Shown here piece by piece: positions 8,930 through 18,576 of a stretch of DNA of 51,937 nt. Source of the stretch: Limnospira platensis (GTDB lineage: Bacteria > Cyanobacteriota > Cyanobacteriia > Cyanobacteriales > Microcoleaceae); NCBI RefSeq assembly GCF_046480435.1, contig NZ_PKGC01000017.1; one strand, written 5' to 3'. Below the pieces are notes generated by a model, which ran no database searches, was not told the DNA's origin, and saw only the letters and a program-made list of their open reading frames with translations. The translations under genes were made by a program, and so were the position numbers. Every line of letters starts with the position of its first letter. Position 1 is the stretch's first letter.

Positions 8930-8998
8930 TGGTAAGGGTTCCTATCCCAAAAGGAGTTACGGAACCCGTTACACCAGTTACACCAGGTAACAGTTTCA

Positions 8999-9013
8999 GA
9001 AACCCGGTTTCTC
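8999..9013. repeat. Short palindromic repeat AGAAACCCGGTTTCT
   Basis: A 15-bp inverted repeat (AGAAACC-C-GGTTTCT) in the intergenic space past the stop of the MoaD-like gene. I recall this motif as a dispersed short palindrome in filamentous cyanobacterial genomes; here only one copy is noted. Confidence 0.45.
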
Positions 9014-9023
9014 AGTCCTCCCT

Positions 9024-9299
9024 CTAGCCTCCAGCTACAGCCGGAACAATACTGACTTCATCACCATCAGCTAAGGCGGTATTCGTACCATCTAGGAAGC
9101 GAATATCCTCACTGTTGACGTAGAAATTCAAAAAGCGCCTCGGTTTTCCTTCATCATCACAGAGACTTTTCTTGATACCTGGACAATTAGCTTCCAGGGA
9201 ATCAATTAATTCCATAATGTTCGTCCCCTCACACTCAAGGGTAGCTTGGTTGTCAGTGAACTTTTGCAGGGGAGTGGGAATTAAAACTTTAACAGCCAT
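9024..9299 (-). CDS. MoaD/ThiS-family sulfur-carrier-like protein
   Basis: A 91-residue beta-grasp protein ending in the Gly-Gly tail (VSIVPAVAGG) that is adenylated and thiocarboxylated in sulfur carriers such as MoaD, ThiS and CysO. The start ATG 9299 gives MAVKVLIPTPLQKF, and GDEVSIVPAVAGG is the family-typical end. It lies 89 bp downstream of thrC, on the same strand, with a hairpin between them. Adjacency of a MoaD-like gene to threonine synthase is a recurrent cyanobacterial arrangement as far as I recall. It may act in cofactor, thiamine or amino-acid sulfur transfer; the sequence does not decide which. Confidence 0.85.
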   Translation of the reverse strand: MAVKVLIPTPLQKFTDNQATLECEGTNIMELIDSLEANCPGIKKSLCDDEGKPRRFLNFYVNSEDIRFLDGTNTALADGDEVSIVPAVAGG

Positions 9300-9327
9300 T
9301 GTTGATTAATTGAATAGAAAATTGCCG

Positions 9328-9355
9328 TCAAAAGGAGAAGGCTTGCACCTTCCCC
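9328..9355 (-). terminator. Possible attenuating terminator between thrC and the MoaD-like gene
   Basis: On the minus strand GGGGAAGG-tgcaag-CCTTCTCC forms an 8-bp stem with one G-U pair, followed by TTTTG. The short T tract suggests partial termination, which would lower expression of the downstream MoaD-like gene relative to thrC. Confidence 0.5.
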
Positions 9356-9388
9356 AAGATTTCAGATCTTACCGGATTTTGGCTAATC

Positions 9389-10699
9389 TTAAACCAAAAC
9401 CTGTTGCCATTCTAGGCGATCGAGAGTCCGTGCGCGTTCGATCGCCACTTCAAAGCTATCTAGTTTCGGGTCAATGGTCAGAGGTTCGCCAACGTAGCCC
9501 TGAACCGCCTCCTGAGTTTTTAACCCATTTCCAGTAATGTAAACAACAGTAGTTTCATCCGGGTCAATTTTACCCGCTTCCACCAGTTTTTTCAAAACTG
9601 CAATGGTAGTTCCGCCAGCGGTCTCGGTAAAGATACCTTCAGTTTCCGCCAGTAATTTGATACCCTCGATAATTTCAGCATCATTAACTGACTCCACATG
9701 ACCGCCAGACTTTTTGGCTAATTCTACTGCATACACTCCATCAGCCGGGTTACCAATAGCGATAGATTTAGCGATCGTATTAGGTTTAACGGGGGTAATA
9801 AAGTCGCGATCTTCTTTGAAAGCATGGGCTACAGGAGAGCAACCTTCCGCTTGTGCGCCACTAAAACGCACGGGTTTATCTTCCACTAAACCCACCTTAA
9901 CAAACTCTTGGAAACCTTTATGAATCTTGGTGTATAAGGAACCAGAAGCGATCGGCGCTACTACATGATCTGGCAGTCGCCAACCCAACTGTTCTGCCAC
10001 TTCAAAGCCCAGAGTTTTAGAACCTTCGGAATAATAGGGACGCAGGTTGATATTAACAAAACCCCAGCCGTAGGTATTAGCTACTTCTGAACAGAGGCGA
10101 TTAACTTGGTCATAATTGCCTCTAACTGCCATCAGAATCGGATTATAAATTAATGTTCCTAACACCTTCCCCGCTTCTAAATCGGAGGGAATAAATACAC
10201 AACAATCTAATCCAGCCTTAGCAGCGATCGCCGCCGTAGAATTCGCTAAATTTCCCGTACTCGCACAGGAAACCGTCGAAAAACCTAACTCTCTAGCGCG
10301 GCTGAGAGCCACAGATACCACCCTATCCTTAAAGCTAAGGGTAGGCATATTAACAGCATCATTTTTAATATAAAGATTTTTAAGACCTAGGCGGCGGGCT
10401 AACCGTTCCGACTTAACCAAGGGAGTCATCCCAGTTCCCACATCAATAACATTATCTGTAGCTACAGGTAAAAAGTGACGATAACGCCAGATAGAATTTG
10501 GGCCAGCTTCAATAGTTTCGCGAGTTACCAGCTTACGCAGGTTGTCATAGTTATAGTGAACTTCCAGGGGACCAAAACACACCTCGCAAACGTGCTTGGC
10601 TTCCAGAGCATATTCCGCACCGCACTCTTTACATTTGAGTTTATCAAAAGTAGCTCCGGTGGTGGGGGTGGTGGTGTGGTTATGGGTGGCCTGGGTCAT
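9389..10699 (-). CDS. thrC: Threonine synthase
   Basis: PLP enzyme converting O-phosphohomoserine to L-threonine. It has an N-terminal zinc-ribbon-like motif (C23-x2-C26 and C38-x2-C41), the PLP lysine in LSFKDR (K124), the phosphate-binding and substrate loop SCASTGNLANSTAA, and the late ETAGGTTIAVL. I start at ATG 10699 (MTQATHNHTT) because AGAGGTAAG lies 6-14 bases upstream; the frame is open to 10777 but that extension looks non-coding. Product 436 residues. Just after the start is a Thr/His-rich stretch (HNHTTTPTTG). Downstream lies the MoaD-like gene. Confidence 0.95.
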   Translation of the reverse strand: MTQATHNHTTTPTTGATFDKLKCKECGAEYALEAKHVCEVCFGPLEVHYNYDNLRKLVTRETIEAGPNSIWRYRHFLPVATDNVIDVGTGMTPLVKSERLARRLGLKNLYIKNDAVNMPTLSFKDRVVSVALSRARELGFSTVSCASTGNLANSTAAIAAKAGLDCCVFIPSDLEAGKVLGTLIYNPILMAVRGNYDQVNRLCSEVANTYGWGFVNINLRPYYSEGSKTLGFEVAEQLGWRLPDHVVAPIASGSLYTKIHKGFQEFVKVGLVEDKPVRFSGAQAEGCSPVAHAFKEDRDFITPVKPNTIAKSIAIGNPADGVYAVELAKKSGGHVESVNDAEIIEGIKLLAETEGIFTETAGGTTIAVLKKLVEAGKIDPDETTVVYITGNGLKTQEAVQGYVGEPLTIDPKLDSFEVAIERARTLDRLEWQQVLV

Positions 10700-10946
10700 G
10701 ACACTTACCTCTGCTTTTTTCTGCTGTTCTAACTGTTGGATGAAGACTATCACAGTTGTCAAATTCTCGTCAACCATACCCGACTGTTTTAGTCGGAATT
10801 AACAAAAATCCCTGTAAATCATGGTTTTTTGCCCATACTGTCCGGGGAGAAGGGTCAGAAAAATTTGGGGGAAATAATTTCCGCCCTCACGATAGGATTA
10901 AGGAAGATTGCCCAAGTCGTACTTTAAAGGCATTGAGATATAAGAC

Positions 10947-12419
10947 ATGGAATTTAGAGCCACAGATACTAACCTCCTAGACTGGAGTGGAGATGTATTA
11001 GCTATAGGTCTGTTTAAAGGACAAGTCGAACTGACTGGGGATTTAGCAGAACTTAATCAAAAACTGGGTGGGACCCTACAAGAACTTATCGAAGAATCAG
11101 ACTTTCAGGGAAAAGCTGATAGTAGTGCTTCTGGTCGTGTGGGTGGCAATAGTCCCATTCGTAAGGTGGTTTTAGTGGGGTTGGGGTCTGCTGAGGACTA
11201 CACCCTAGAAGCTATCCGACGTGGGGCGGCTGCGTCGGGACAGGCGGCGAAAGCACTCAAAGGTAAAACCCTGGCTATCAGTTTCCCGGTGGGGAATGCC
11301 TCGGAGACGGTGGGGGCTATTGTAGAAGGATTAGAGTTAGTTCTGTATCAGGATAATCGCTTTAAGTCGGAAACTAAGGACAAAGAAATTCAAGTCGAGT
11401 CTGTAGAACTACTAGGGTTTCCGGGTACAGAAGCAGCGATTGCTCTGGCTCAACAGATCTGTTCTGGGGTATTCTTGGCGCGGGAGTTGGTGGCGGCTCC
11501 GGCTAATGAAGTTAACCCCATAACTATGGCAGAATTGGCTCAATCTCTGGCTGCTGAGTATGGGTTGCAACTGGAAATTTTGGAACGGGAAGATTGCGAA
11601 AAGTTGGGGATGGGAGCATTTTTAGGGGTGGCTCAAGCCTCGGATTTGCCTCCTAAGTTTATCCATCTCACCTATAAACCCCAGGGAACACCTACCCGGA
11701 AACTAGCTATTGTGGGTAAGGGTTTGACTTTTGATTCGGGTGGTTTGAACCTGAAACCCACGGGTAGCGGCATCGAAATGATGAAAATGGATATGGCTGG
11801 GGCGGCGGCGACTTTTGGGGCGGCTAAGGCGATCGCCACCTTAAAACCCACAGTTGAGGTACATTTTATCAGTGCGGTAACTGAAAACATGATTAGCGGC
11901 CGTGCTATGCGCCCTGGAGACTTCCTACGCGCTTCTAATGGCAAAACTATTGAAGTCAATAATACGGACGCTGAAGGGCGTTTAACTTTGGCTGATGCTT
12001 TGGTTTTTGCTGACCGCCTAGGGGTTGATGCTATTGTGGATTTAGCAACTCTTACCGGAGCGTGTATCGTGGCTTTGGGAGATGATATAGCTGGGTTATG
12101 GAGTTCTGATGATCAACTGGTGCAACAGTTACAATCTGCTTCCGAAAAAGCGGGGGAGAAATTCTGGCGGATGCCAATTGAGGAAAAATACTTTGAGGGA
12201 CTCAAGGCGATTCATGCTGACATGAAAAATACCGGACCCCGCGCTGGGGGGTCGATTACCGCTACTCTGTTCCTGAAACAGTTTGTTAAGGATACCCCTT
12301 GGGCTCATTTGGATATTGCTGGCCCGGTGTGGACAGATAAAGATAAGGGATATAATAAAACTGGCGCGACCGGATTTCCTGTGCGAACCCTTGTCAATTG
12401 GGTTCTGGCTAATTCCTAA
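10947..12419 (+). CDS. pepA: Leucyl aminopeptidase (M17)
   Basis: Cytosolic hexameric M17 metallopeptidase removing N-terminal residues from peptides; some members also bind DNA. The 490-residue length is normal. The metal-binding and catalytic regions are complete: VGKGLTFDSGGLNLKP, MKMDMAGAAA and the signature NTDAEGRLTLADAL. The start ATG 10947 gives MEFRATDTNLLDW. It is divergent from thrC with a 247-bp intergenic region and is followed by a terminator. PepA and similar M17 enzymes cannot be separated in substrate preference from sequence. Confidence 0.96.
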   Translation: MEFRATDTNLLDWSGDVLAIGLFKGQVELTGDLAELNQKLGGTLQELIEESDFQGKADSSASGRVGGNSPIRKVVLVGLGSAEDYTLEAIRRGAAASGQAAKALKGKTLAISFPVGNASETVGAIVEGLELVLYQDNRFKSETKDKEIQVESVELLGFPGTEAAIALAQQICSGVFLARELVAAPANEVNPITMAELAQSLAAEYGLQLEILEREDCEKLGMGAFLGVAQASDLPPKFIHLTYKPQGTPTRKLAIVGKGLTFDSGGLNLKPTGSGIEMMKMDMAGAAATFGAAKAIATLKPTVEVHFISAVTENMISGRAMRPGDFLRASNGKTIEVNNTDAEGRLTLADALVFADRLGVDAIVDLATLTGACIVALGDDIAGLWSSDDQLVQQLQSASEKAGEKFWRMPIEEKYFEGLKAIHADMKNTGPRAGGSITATLFLKQFVKDTPWAHLDIAGPVWTDKDKGYNKTGATGFPVRTLVNWVLANS

Positions 12420-12433
12420 TTAGGATGCCAATT

Positions 12434-12481
12434 CCCCTGGGAGTTCGGAGGCGATCGCCTGGGGGATTGCTCCCATTTTTT
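12434..12481 (+). terminator. Terminator after pepA
   Basis: TGGGAG (12438-12443) pairs with CTCCCA (12470-12475), followed by six T. The loop contains AGGCGATCGCCT, an extended HIP1 palindrome that can form a second stem. Confidence 0.7.
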
Positions 12482-12777
12482 CCCTTTTCTGGTTATGGCA
12501 ATCAATACTGCATTTCCCCGCTTACCGCCAACCCCTTGGTTGGTGACTAGATGCCTCCCATTCGGGTATCTTCTCGAATGCAGTTGTATTAACTTTCGCC
12601 TATTATCACCTAATTTATAGACATCTCAATATTGGGCAACTAATTTGCTAGGTTAATTATGCTTTTCCATGGGGATAACCACCGAATTATGGGTGCTTAT
12701 AGATAGGTTTTCCCCTAGTGGACAAATATCTCCTCTCTCTGCTGGCGGGAGGCGAACCCAAAACAATAATCTAACAA
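12482..12777. other. Intergenic region upstream of the sensor kinase
   Basis: Between the pepA terminator and the kinase start I see no gene, RNA or repeat. The AT-rich part around 12600-12680 is a reasonable place for the kinase promoter, but no convincing box pair is visible. Confidence 0.4.
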
Positions 12778-15483
12778 ATGCTAGAATTGCTGGTATATGT
12801 TTTGATCAACTTATTAAGTTATGAGCCTCATCGATTAATGGTCAGGGGCCATGGATTTTTGCCAAAAGCACTATCAAACTGGCTACATTTGTGGTTAACT
12901 GCTGCGATCGCATTGGTTAGTTACTGTGGGGCGACTATGCTCAACAATAGCTTATCAATCTATGGCGATCGCTGTCAATTTTCAACCCCAAATCAACCCT
13001 TTTGGCGCGGCGGTGGTAATTTCATCGGTAACTCTGGGTTACTCAGCTTGGGGTTAGTCATGGCGGGAAATTTTCAGATCCTGGACACAGAAATTCCCTG
13101 GTATCCCGTCGGGGGAATATTTGTAGTGGCTATCTTAGCCATTTTAGGATTACTCGCCACTAGCTTAATATTATTTTGGCTGTGGTGGTTTCAGATACCT
13201 ATGTTAGGGTTTATTCGCCGCCATAATTTGGCATCTAGCCTAGATAATTCAGCTACCAATAACTCCCCCAACTCCATTAATAACAATCCATTAACTATCA
13301 AAGTAAATGCCAATATCAATAACTGGTCTGCGGAAGATACCCTATCCCTCACCCAATTTTCTATTGATAAAGCCGCCGATGCGATTTTTTGGATTGGGAT
13401 AGAAGGACAAATTATTTATGTGAATGAGTCAGCTTCTCGCCTGTTGGGTTATTCCCCCAAGGAGTTATTGTTATTGACGATTCATGATATTAACCCGGAT
13501 TTTCCGCGAGATTCTTGGCATTTGCATTGGCAAATTCTGCGGCGCTGTGGGTCTTTAAAAATTGAGGCTCGTTATCGGACTAAACATAGTCGCCTAATTC
13601 CCGTGGAAATGATGATTAATCATCTCAACTTTAAAGGTGAAGAATATCAATGTGTGTTTATCCGAGATATTAGCGATCGCAAACAAGTTGAGAGAATGCT
13701 GCGGGAACGTCAGGGAGAATTTCGCACCCTGGTTTCTAATATTCCTGGTGCAGTTTATCGGTCTAATTTAGACATCGATCGCACCATGACTTTTATGAGT
13801 CCGGGGGTGGAATCTATCACTGGTTATAGCCCTAATGATTTGATTTTAAACCGGCAGATTAGCTTTGCAAGTCTGATTCATCCTGATGATAAACAAAGGG
13901 TTATAGACGCGATTCACACATCTGTAGAAAAACGAAATCCCTATATTTTAGAGTATCGGTTACTGCGAGCCGATGGTTCCCAAAGATGGGTTTATGATAA
14001 GGGTCAAGGTATCTTTGATGATGACCAACAAGTTTTATGTTTGGCGGGGGCAATTTTTGATATTACCAAACAAAAACAAGCCTCGGAAGCTCTGCGGATT
14101 AATGAGGAAAGGTTACAGTTAGCATTAACCGGAACTAATCAGGGTTTATGGGATTGGAATTTAGCCACTGATGAGGTCTATTTTAGCCCTCAATGGGGTC
14201 AAATGCTCGGTTATGACATGGAGCATATAAACACCCATGCTCGCTCTTGGTTGAAGTTGGTGCATCCTCAAGACCGCCATCAGGTAATTTACTGCTTAAA
14301 ACAACACTGGCAAAATCTCACGACTTTTTGTGAGGTTGAACACCGAATGTTTACCCACAATGGGGGTTGGAAATGGGTGCTTAATCATGGTCAAGTGGTG
14401 AGTCGAGATGAGCAAGGTAAACCCCTACGCATGACCGGGACAGTTAGAGATATTAGCGATCGCAAACAGGCTGAAGATGCTTTGCGACAGTCGGAAGCTA
14501 GGGAACGCGCCAGAGCCTTACAGTTGGAACTAACCCTCAAAAAACTCCGACAAGCTCAATCACAATTAATTCAAAATGAAAAGCTGTCCAGTTTGGGTCA
14601 AATGGTGGCAGGAATTGCCCATGAAATTAATAACCCAGTTACCTTTATTTATGGTAATATTAGTTATGCGTCTCAATATGTGCAAGACTTGTTAGCACTG
14701 ATTCGATTATATCAGCGATATTATCCACAGCCAGCGGCGGAAATTAGCGATCGCATTGAAGAAGTAGAACTGGGTTTTATTATAGAGGATTTACCCAAAA
14801 TTTTAGAGTCTATGGAGGTCGGCGCAAATCGGATTAGGCAGATTGTTTTGTCTCTCCGTAATTTTGCCAGACTTGATGAGTCGGAAATGAAACCCGTCAA
14901 TATTCATGAGGGAATTGAGAGTACATTATTAATCCTACAACATCGGCTCAAAGGACGACTTCCCACCTTAGAAAAACATGAGTTTCCCGAAATTAAAGTA
15001 GTTCGCAATTATGGGGATTTGCCGAAAGTAGAATGTTATGCGGGTCAACTTAATCAGGTTTTTTTGAGCATTTTAAGTAATGCAATTGATGCGATTTTAG
15101 AGGTGGAAAAACTCGAAAATGGCTTGGTTGACTTCGAGCCTACTATTCAAATTAGCACCGCATTAATTAGCTCCGATTGGGTGTCAATTAAAATTTCTGA
15201 TAATGGTTTGGGTATGGAAGAAGAAGTGCTACATCGGTTATTTGAACCATTTTTTACTACTAAACCCGTGGGTCGTGGGACTGGATTAGGATTAGCCATG
15301 AGTTATCAAATTGTGGCTAAACATGGGGGAAATTTAACCTGTCGGTCTGTACGAAATAAGGGCTCAGAATTTGCGATCGAAATTCCCCGGCGACCTTCTG
15401 GGTTAAGTAAAACCGGACGATATTATCTCCCAAGTGAACATTATTCTAAGACAGAATATGAACGGGACTCTCTTCAGAGTTGA
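12778..15483 (+). CDS. Membrane-anchored multi-PAS sensor histidine kinase
   Basis: A 901-residue two-component sensor. The N-terminus has hydrophobic segments (about 38-56 and 105-142) forming a membrane anchor. Three PAS/PAC units follow: about 195-300, 312-440 and 445-565, each ending with the PAC-type RDISDRKQ or DITKQKQ. The dimerisation/phosphoacceptor helix has H615 in GQMVAGIAHEINNPV. The catalytic domain contains the N box (LSNAIDAILE), the G1 box (ISDNGLGMEEE), FEPFFTTKPVGRGTGLGLAMS and a final GSEFAIEIP. No response regulator gene is adjacent, so it is an orphan kinase. Ligands are unknown; no haem- or flavin-specific residues are obvious. The last 38 bp overlap the 3-prime end of the convergent hydrolase gene. 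Confidence 0.92.
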   Translation: MLELLVYVLINLLSYEPHRLMVRGHGFLPKALSNWLHLWLTAAIALVSYCGATMLNNSLSIYGDRCQFSTPNQPFWRGGGNFIGNSGLLSLGLVMAGNFQILDTEIPWYPVGGIFVVAILAILGLLATSLILFWLWWFQIPMLGFIRRHNLASSLDNSATNNSPNSINNNPLTIKVNANINNWSAEDTLSLTQFSIDKAADAIFWIGIEGQIIYVNESASRLLGYSPKELLLLTIHDINPDFPRDSWHLHWQILRRCGSLKIEARYRTKHSRLIPVEMMINHLNFKGEEYQCVFIRDISDRKQVERMLRERQGEFRTLVSNIPGAVYRSNLDIDRTMTFMSPGVESITGYSPNDLILNRQISFASLIHPDDKQRVIDAIHTSVEKRNPYILEYRLLRADGSQRWVYDKGQGIFDDDQQVLCLAGAIFDITKQKQASEALRINEERLQLALTGTNQGLWDWNLATDEVYFSPQWGQMLGYDMEHINTHARSWLKLVHPQDRHQVIYCLKQHWQNLTTFCEVEHRMFTHNGGWKWVLNHGQVVSRDEQGKPLRMTGTVRDISDRKQAEDALRQSEARERARALQLELTLKKLRQAQSQLIQNEKLSSLGQMVAGIAHEINNPVTFIYGNISYASQYVQDLLALIRLYQRYYPQPAAEISDRIEEVELGFIIEDLPKILESMEVGANRIRQIVLSLRNFARLDESEMKPVNIHEGIESTLLILQHRLKGRLPTLEKHEFPEIKVVRNYGDLPKVECYAGQLNQVFLSILSNAIDAILEVEKLENGLVDFEPTIQISTALISSDWVSIKISDNGLGMEEEVLHRLFEPFFTTKPVGRGTGLGLAMSYQIVAKHGGNLTCRSVRNKGSEFAIEIPRRPSGLSKTGRYYLPSEHYSKTEYERDSLQS

Positions 15484-16417
15484 GGAGAGCCAAATTAACT
15501 ATAGCATCCCCTTGATTAACTAAGGGATTTTGCTGATTTCCGATAACTAATCCATCAGCAGGAGACCTGACTTTGACGCTAGTATCACCAAAAGCATCAG
15601 ATATAACACCTAGTAGTTGGCGCTTATATACCCGTTCCCCCAACTCAATAGATAGTTGTAATATCCCACTACGAGAAGCACGCACCCATTGAGTATTTTG
15701 CACTTCTATAGGTTCGAGGGGAAAGTTATCAAATTTGAACTCATACATATCTAAGGTTTCCATCACCCGTAGGATACCTTGAACGCCAATATAAATAGCA
15801 TGGGAATTAAATCGTAGTGCTTCGCCTCCTTCATAAAGAAGAACCGGAATCCCTTTTTGAGTGGCGGCTTGACGTAGGGAACCATCCCTAAGTTGGGAGT
15901 GAATAATCACAGAGGTTCCAAAAGCGCGCGCACATTGGTAGGTGACAGGATCATCTAAGTTGGCTCGAATTTGTGGTAAATTATTACGGTGAGCTGAGGC
16001 TGTATGTAGGTCAATCCCATGGGTGGAGTGATTGACGATTTCTTGGACGAATAAATTAGCTAGACGGGAGGCGAGGCTTCCTCTTTTGGAACCGGGAAAT
16101 GAGCGGTTTAAGTCTCGGCGGTCTGGTAAATATCGAGATTGTTCGATAAATCCAAAGACATTGACAATGGGAACAGCAATTACAGTCCCACGCAACCGCT
16201 TGGGGGAAATTTTTTGCATAACTTGATGAATGATTTCAACGCCGTTAATTTCGTCCCCGTGAATAGCCGCACTGAGCCAGAGTATTGGTCCGTCTGTATA
16301 GCCATTGATGACGATAACGGGTAGGGAGAGCATGGTTTGAGTGGGAAGACGAGCCACGGGAATTTCAATGCGCTTAGTGCGTGCGGGGGGAATTGGGGTG
16401 CGGCAAATTTCAATCAT
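15446..16417 (-). CDS. Succinylglutamate desuccinylase/aspartoacylase family zinc hydrolase
   Basis: A 323-residue M14-like zinc amidohydrolase. Zinc ligands are H53 and E56 in AAIHGDEINGVE plus the later His in GIDLHTAS; the Arg pair in RDLNRSFPG binds the substrate carboxylate. The C-terminal part (from about 235) is a biotinyl/lipoyl-like beta domain with the PADGLVIGNQQNPLVNQGD pattern typical of this group. Members cleave N-acyl amino acids; the actual substrate here is unknown. ATG 16417 is the start. Convergent overlap of 38 bp with the kinase gene at the 3-prime end is unusual but both frames look intact. Confidence 0.88.
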   Translation of the reverse strand: MIEICRTPIPPARTKRIEIPVARLPTQTMLSLPVIVINGYTDGPILWLSAAIHGDEINGVEIIHQVMQKISPKRLRGTVIAVPIVNVFGFIEQSRYLPDRRDLNRSFPGSKRGSLASRLANLFVQEIVNHSTHGIDLHTASAHRNNLPQIRANLDDPVTYQCARAFGTSVIIHSQLRDGSLRQAATQKGIPVLLYEGGEALRFNSHAIYIGVQGILRVMETLDMYEFKFDNFPLEPIEVQNTQWVRASRSGILQLSIELGERVYKRQLLGVISDAFGDTSVKVRSPADGLVIGNQQNPLVNQGDAIVNLALLNSEESPVHILS

Positions 16418-16497
16418 TAACGGACGATCGCTGGTGAGAAATCGGAACTATAAGAATAAACTTAATACCATAATTATAGCAGATAATAGCTCACTCA

Positions 16498-17052
16498 TTA
16501 CTGAGTTTTTTGCCTCTGGAGATATTCCCAGGCTAAAAAGATGGCGGCAATGGTTCCGGCTACTTGAATCTTGTGGCTGGCGATCGCATCTATAACTTCA
16601 GCCACTGGTATCAGAACCACTTGGATATCTTCGGTGGGGTCCAGTTGCTTCTCGTGTTGTAGCTGCACATTTTCCGCCAAAAATAGGTGAATAGAATTAG
16701 TGTCTTTGACGGGATTATCGTATAGGGTAGCTAGGGGAATTAAAGACGAGGCGACATAACCTGTTTCTTCCCTAAGTTCCCGTAAGGCGGCGACGGTAGG
16801 GGTTTCGGTAGCGGGGTCAAAACCGCCAGCGGGGAGTTCTAATAAAATCTGCTCGACTCCATGTCGGTATTGGCGAACAAAAATCACCTGCTGGTCTTCG
16901 GTGACAGCAAAAACTAAGGCGACATCAGGCCGAATATTGATAAAAAAATCATCTATAATGTTTCCATCGGGAAGGGCGATCGCATCTTGGCGCACCCGAC
17001 ACCAGGGATGGTCTATGATCATTTGCGATCGCAATCTTTGCCACTTTTGCAT
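16498..17052 (-). CDS. Nudix hydrolase (ADP-ribose pyrophosphatase-like)
   Basis: A 184-residue Nudix protein with a complete Nudix box: G-x5-E-x7-R-E-L-R-E-E-T-G-Y (GGFDPATETPTVAALRELREETGY). The upstream VRQYRHGVEQILLELPAGG is the signature of the ADP-ribose/ADP-sugar pyrophosphatase branch, which hydrolyses ADP-ribose to AMP and ribose 5-phosphate. ATG 17052 is the start. It lies 80 bp downstream-in-transcription from nothing obvious and is divergent from the AMIN-domain gene. Substrate within the ADP-sugar group is inferred. Confidence 0.88.
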   Translation of the reverse strand: MQKWQRLRSQMIIDHPWCRVRQDAIALPDGNIIDDFFINIRPDVALVFAVTEDQQVIFVRQYRHGVEQILLELPAGGFDPATETPTVAALRELREETGYVASSLIPLATLYDNPVKDTNSIHLFLAENVQLQHEKQLDPTEDIQVVLIPVAEVIDAIASHKIQVAGTIAAIFLAWEYLQRQKTQ

Positions 17053-17169
17053 GAGTTTCAGAATCTAGGAGTTAGGCTTGCATTCTCACCCAAAACATGA
17101 TAGTAACTCCAGAGATGAGCTATAGTAACGATCAGCTTTTCTCAGAACACTTTTTTTGATGTGGCGATC

Positions 17170-18570
17170 ATGCAAAACAAGTATAGACCGTTTCCAGTGT
17201 CACTTGGTTTTTCCAGTGCCGCGCCAACCCAACCACTCCCCACCGGGAAATTGACACGGCGGCGGTTCCCTAGTCTTTTTAAATTAGGTCTAACTACAGC
17301 GATCGCCACTTTCATAGTAGGTACAGAGGCGATCGTCAACACAGTTGTAGCCGTTACCGTTCCCCAGTGGACCCTCAACCCCAATAATGGAACCGTTCAA
17401 GTCCAACTACCAGAAGGAGTTAGACCCCGACTAGCCGTCATCCAACAACCCAGCCGCATTATTATCGACCTACCAGATACAGATTTAGGCGTTAATGTCA
17501 CCGAACTCTACGAGTCCGGCTTAGTGCGTCGGGTCAGCGTTAGCCAACTGGAACCCACAGTAGCGCGAATGACAGTTGATTTCGCCCCCGGCTTCATTCT
17601 TGATGACAGAGAAATTGACCTGAGACGAGTTGGCGTAGAAAATCAGTGGGTATTGCGTCCCGTGTTGTTAGCCCGTCGTCAACCCCCCGCAGAAAATAAC
17701 TTAACCACAACCACAGCAGCCCCGACAACTCCCATAAGCCAGTCTCCCACCTCCGCCAATATTTCCCCCCAATTCACCTCCCAACCTCGCCCCATCAGCG
17801 CCTTACCCAATCCTCAACCCGAAACTTTCCCAGATGTTGAGTTTCTGCGAGTTCCCCTAAATCGCCCCACCCAAACCAACTTGGTGAGACCAGATACATT
17901 CAGTCAACCAGTCGGAACTCAAATTCTCCCCATGTCCACCACCACTGCGGCTATCCCCTATGGTCAACCTCTACCCACAGAATTACCACCACCTAGCCAA
18001 AGTTTTCGACCCCTACCCCTACCAGAAACCCAACGCCCCGACCGTCGTATCCTATTACCCGTCGGCACAACTATCACCCTCCAATATCCTGGAATTGACG
18101 ATGTGCGCCTAAAATCTCAATTCAACCGCCAAGATGTTTTACTGCTCCAAGGGGGAATTGTAGACGCAGCAGGTAATTTTGTCGTACCTCCAGATACCCC
18201 CGTAGTCGGAAGGTTTGAAACCACTAATCAGGGAACCCGTTTTGTCGCCCAAGCCATTAACTTAGAAGGTCGTAGCATTCCCTTTGTGGCTGAATCAACT
18301 TGGATTCCAGGTGCGCGACCAATTAAGCCGGAAAATGTGGCTATTGGGTCAGGAATTGGCGGTTTGGGAGGATTCCTCATTAGTGGTTTTGATGGATTAG
18401 GATTCCTAGCTGGGGCTGTGGGAGGGGCTGCTGTTGGGGCTATTAGTTCCCCTCAACAGCATATTCTTGAACCGGGTCAGGTTGTCCAAGTCCGATTGGT
18501 TCAGGAATTAGCCCAAAATGACTTTTTGCTGGGAATTACCCCAGCTTTACCAACTAGCCCACGATTTTAA
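17170..18570 (+). CDS. AMIN-domain envelope protein with Pro-rich linker
   Basis: About 466 residues. After a basic N-terminus (KLTRRRF) and a hydrophobic export segment, an AMIN domain occupies roughly 65-165, with QLPEGVRPRLAVIQQPSRII IDLPDTDLG-type strands; AMIN domains target proteins to the periplasm, peptidoglycan or secretin complexes. A long Pro/Gln/Thr-rich linker (about 175-300) is followed by a conserved beta-rich C-terminal domain and a glycine-rich hydrophobic stretch (GSGIGGLGGFLISGFDGLG) resembling a glycine zipper. I start at ATG 17170; a GTG at 17161 adds three residues. Not an amidase: no zinc-peptidase motif is present. Confidence 0.8.
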   Translation: MQNKYRPFPVSLGFSSAAPTQPLPTGKLTRRRFPSLFKLGLTTAIATFIVGTEAIVNTVVAVTVPQWTLNPNNGTVQVQLPEGVRPRLAVIQQPSRIIIDLPDTDLGVNVTELYESGLVRRVSVSQLEPTVARMTVDFAPGFILDDREIDLRRVGVENQWVLRPVLLARRQPPAENNLTTTTAAPTTPISQSPTSANISPQFTSQPRPISALPNPQPETFPDVEFLRVPLNRPTQTNLVRPDTFSQPVGTQILPMSTTTAAIPYGQPLPTELPPPSQSFRPLPLPETQRPDRRILLPVGTTITLQYPGIDDVRLKSQFNRQDVLLLQGGIVDAAGNFVVPPDTPVVGRFETTNQGTRFVAQAINLEGRSIPFVAESTWIPGARPIKPENVAIGSGIGGLGGFLISGFDGLGFLAGAVGGAAVGAISSPQQHILEPGQVVQVRLVQELAQNDFLLGITPALPTSPRF

Positions 18571-18576
18571 AGGATT

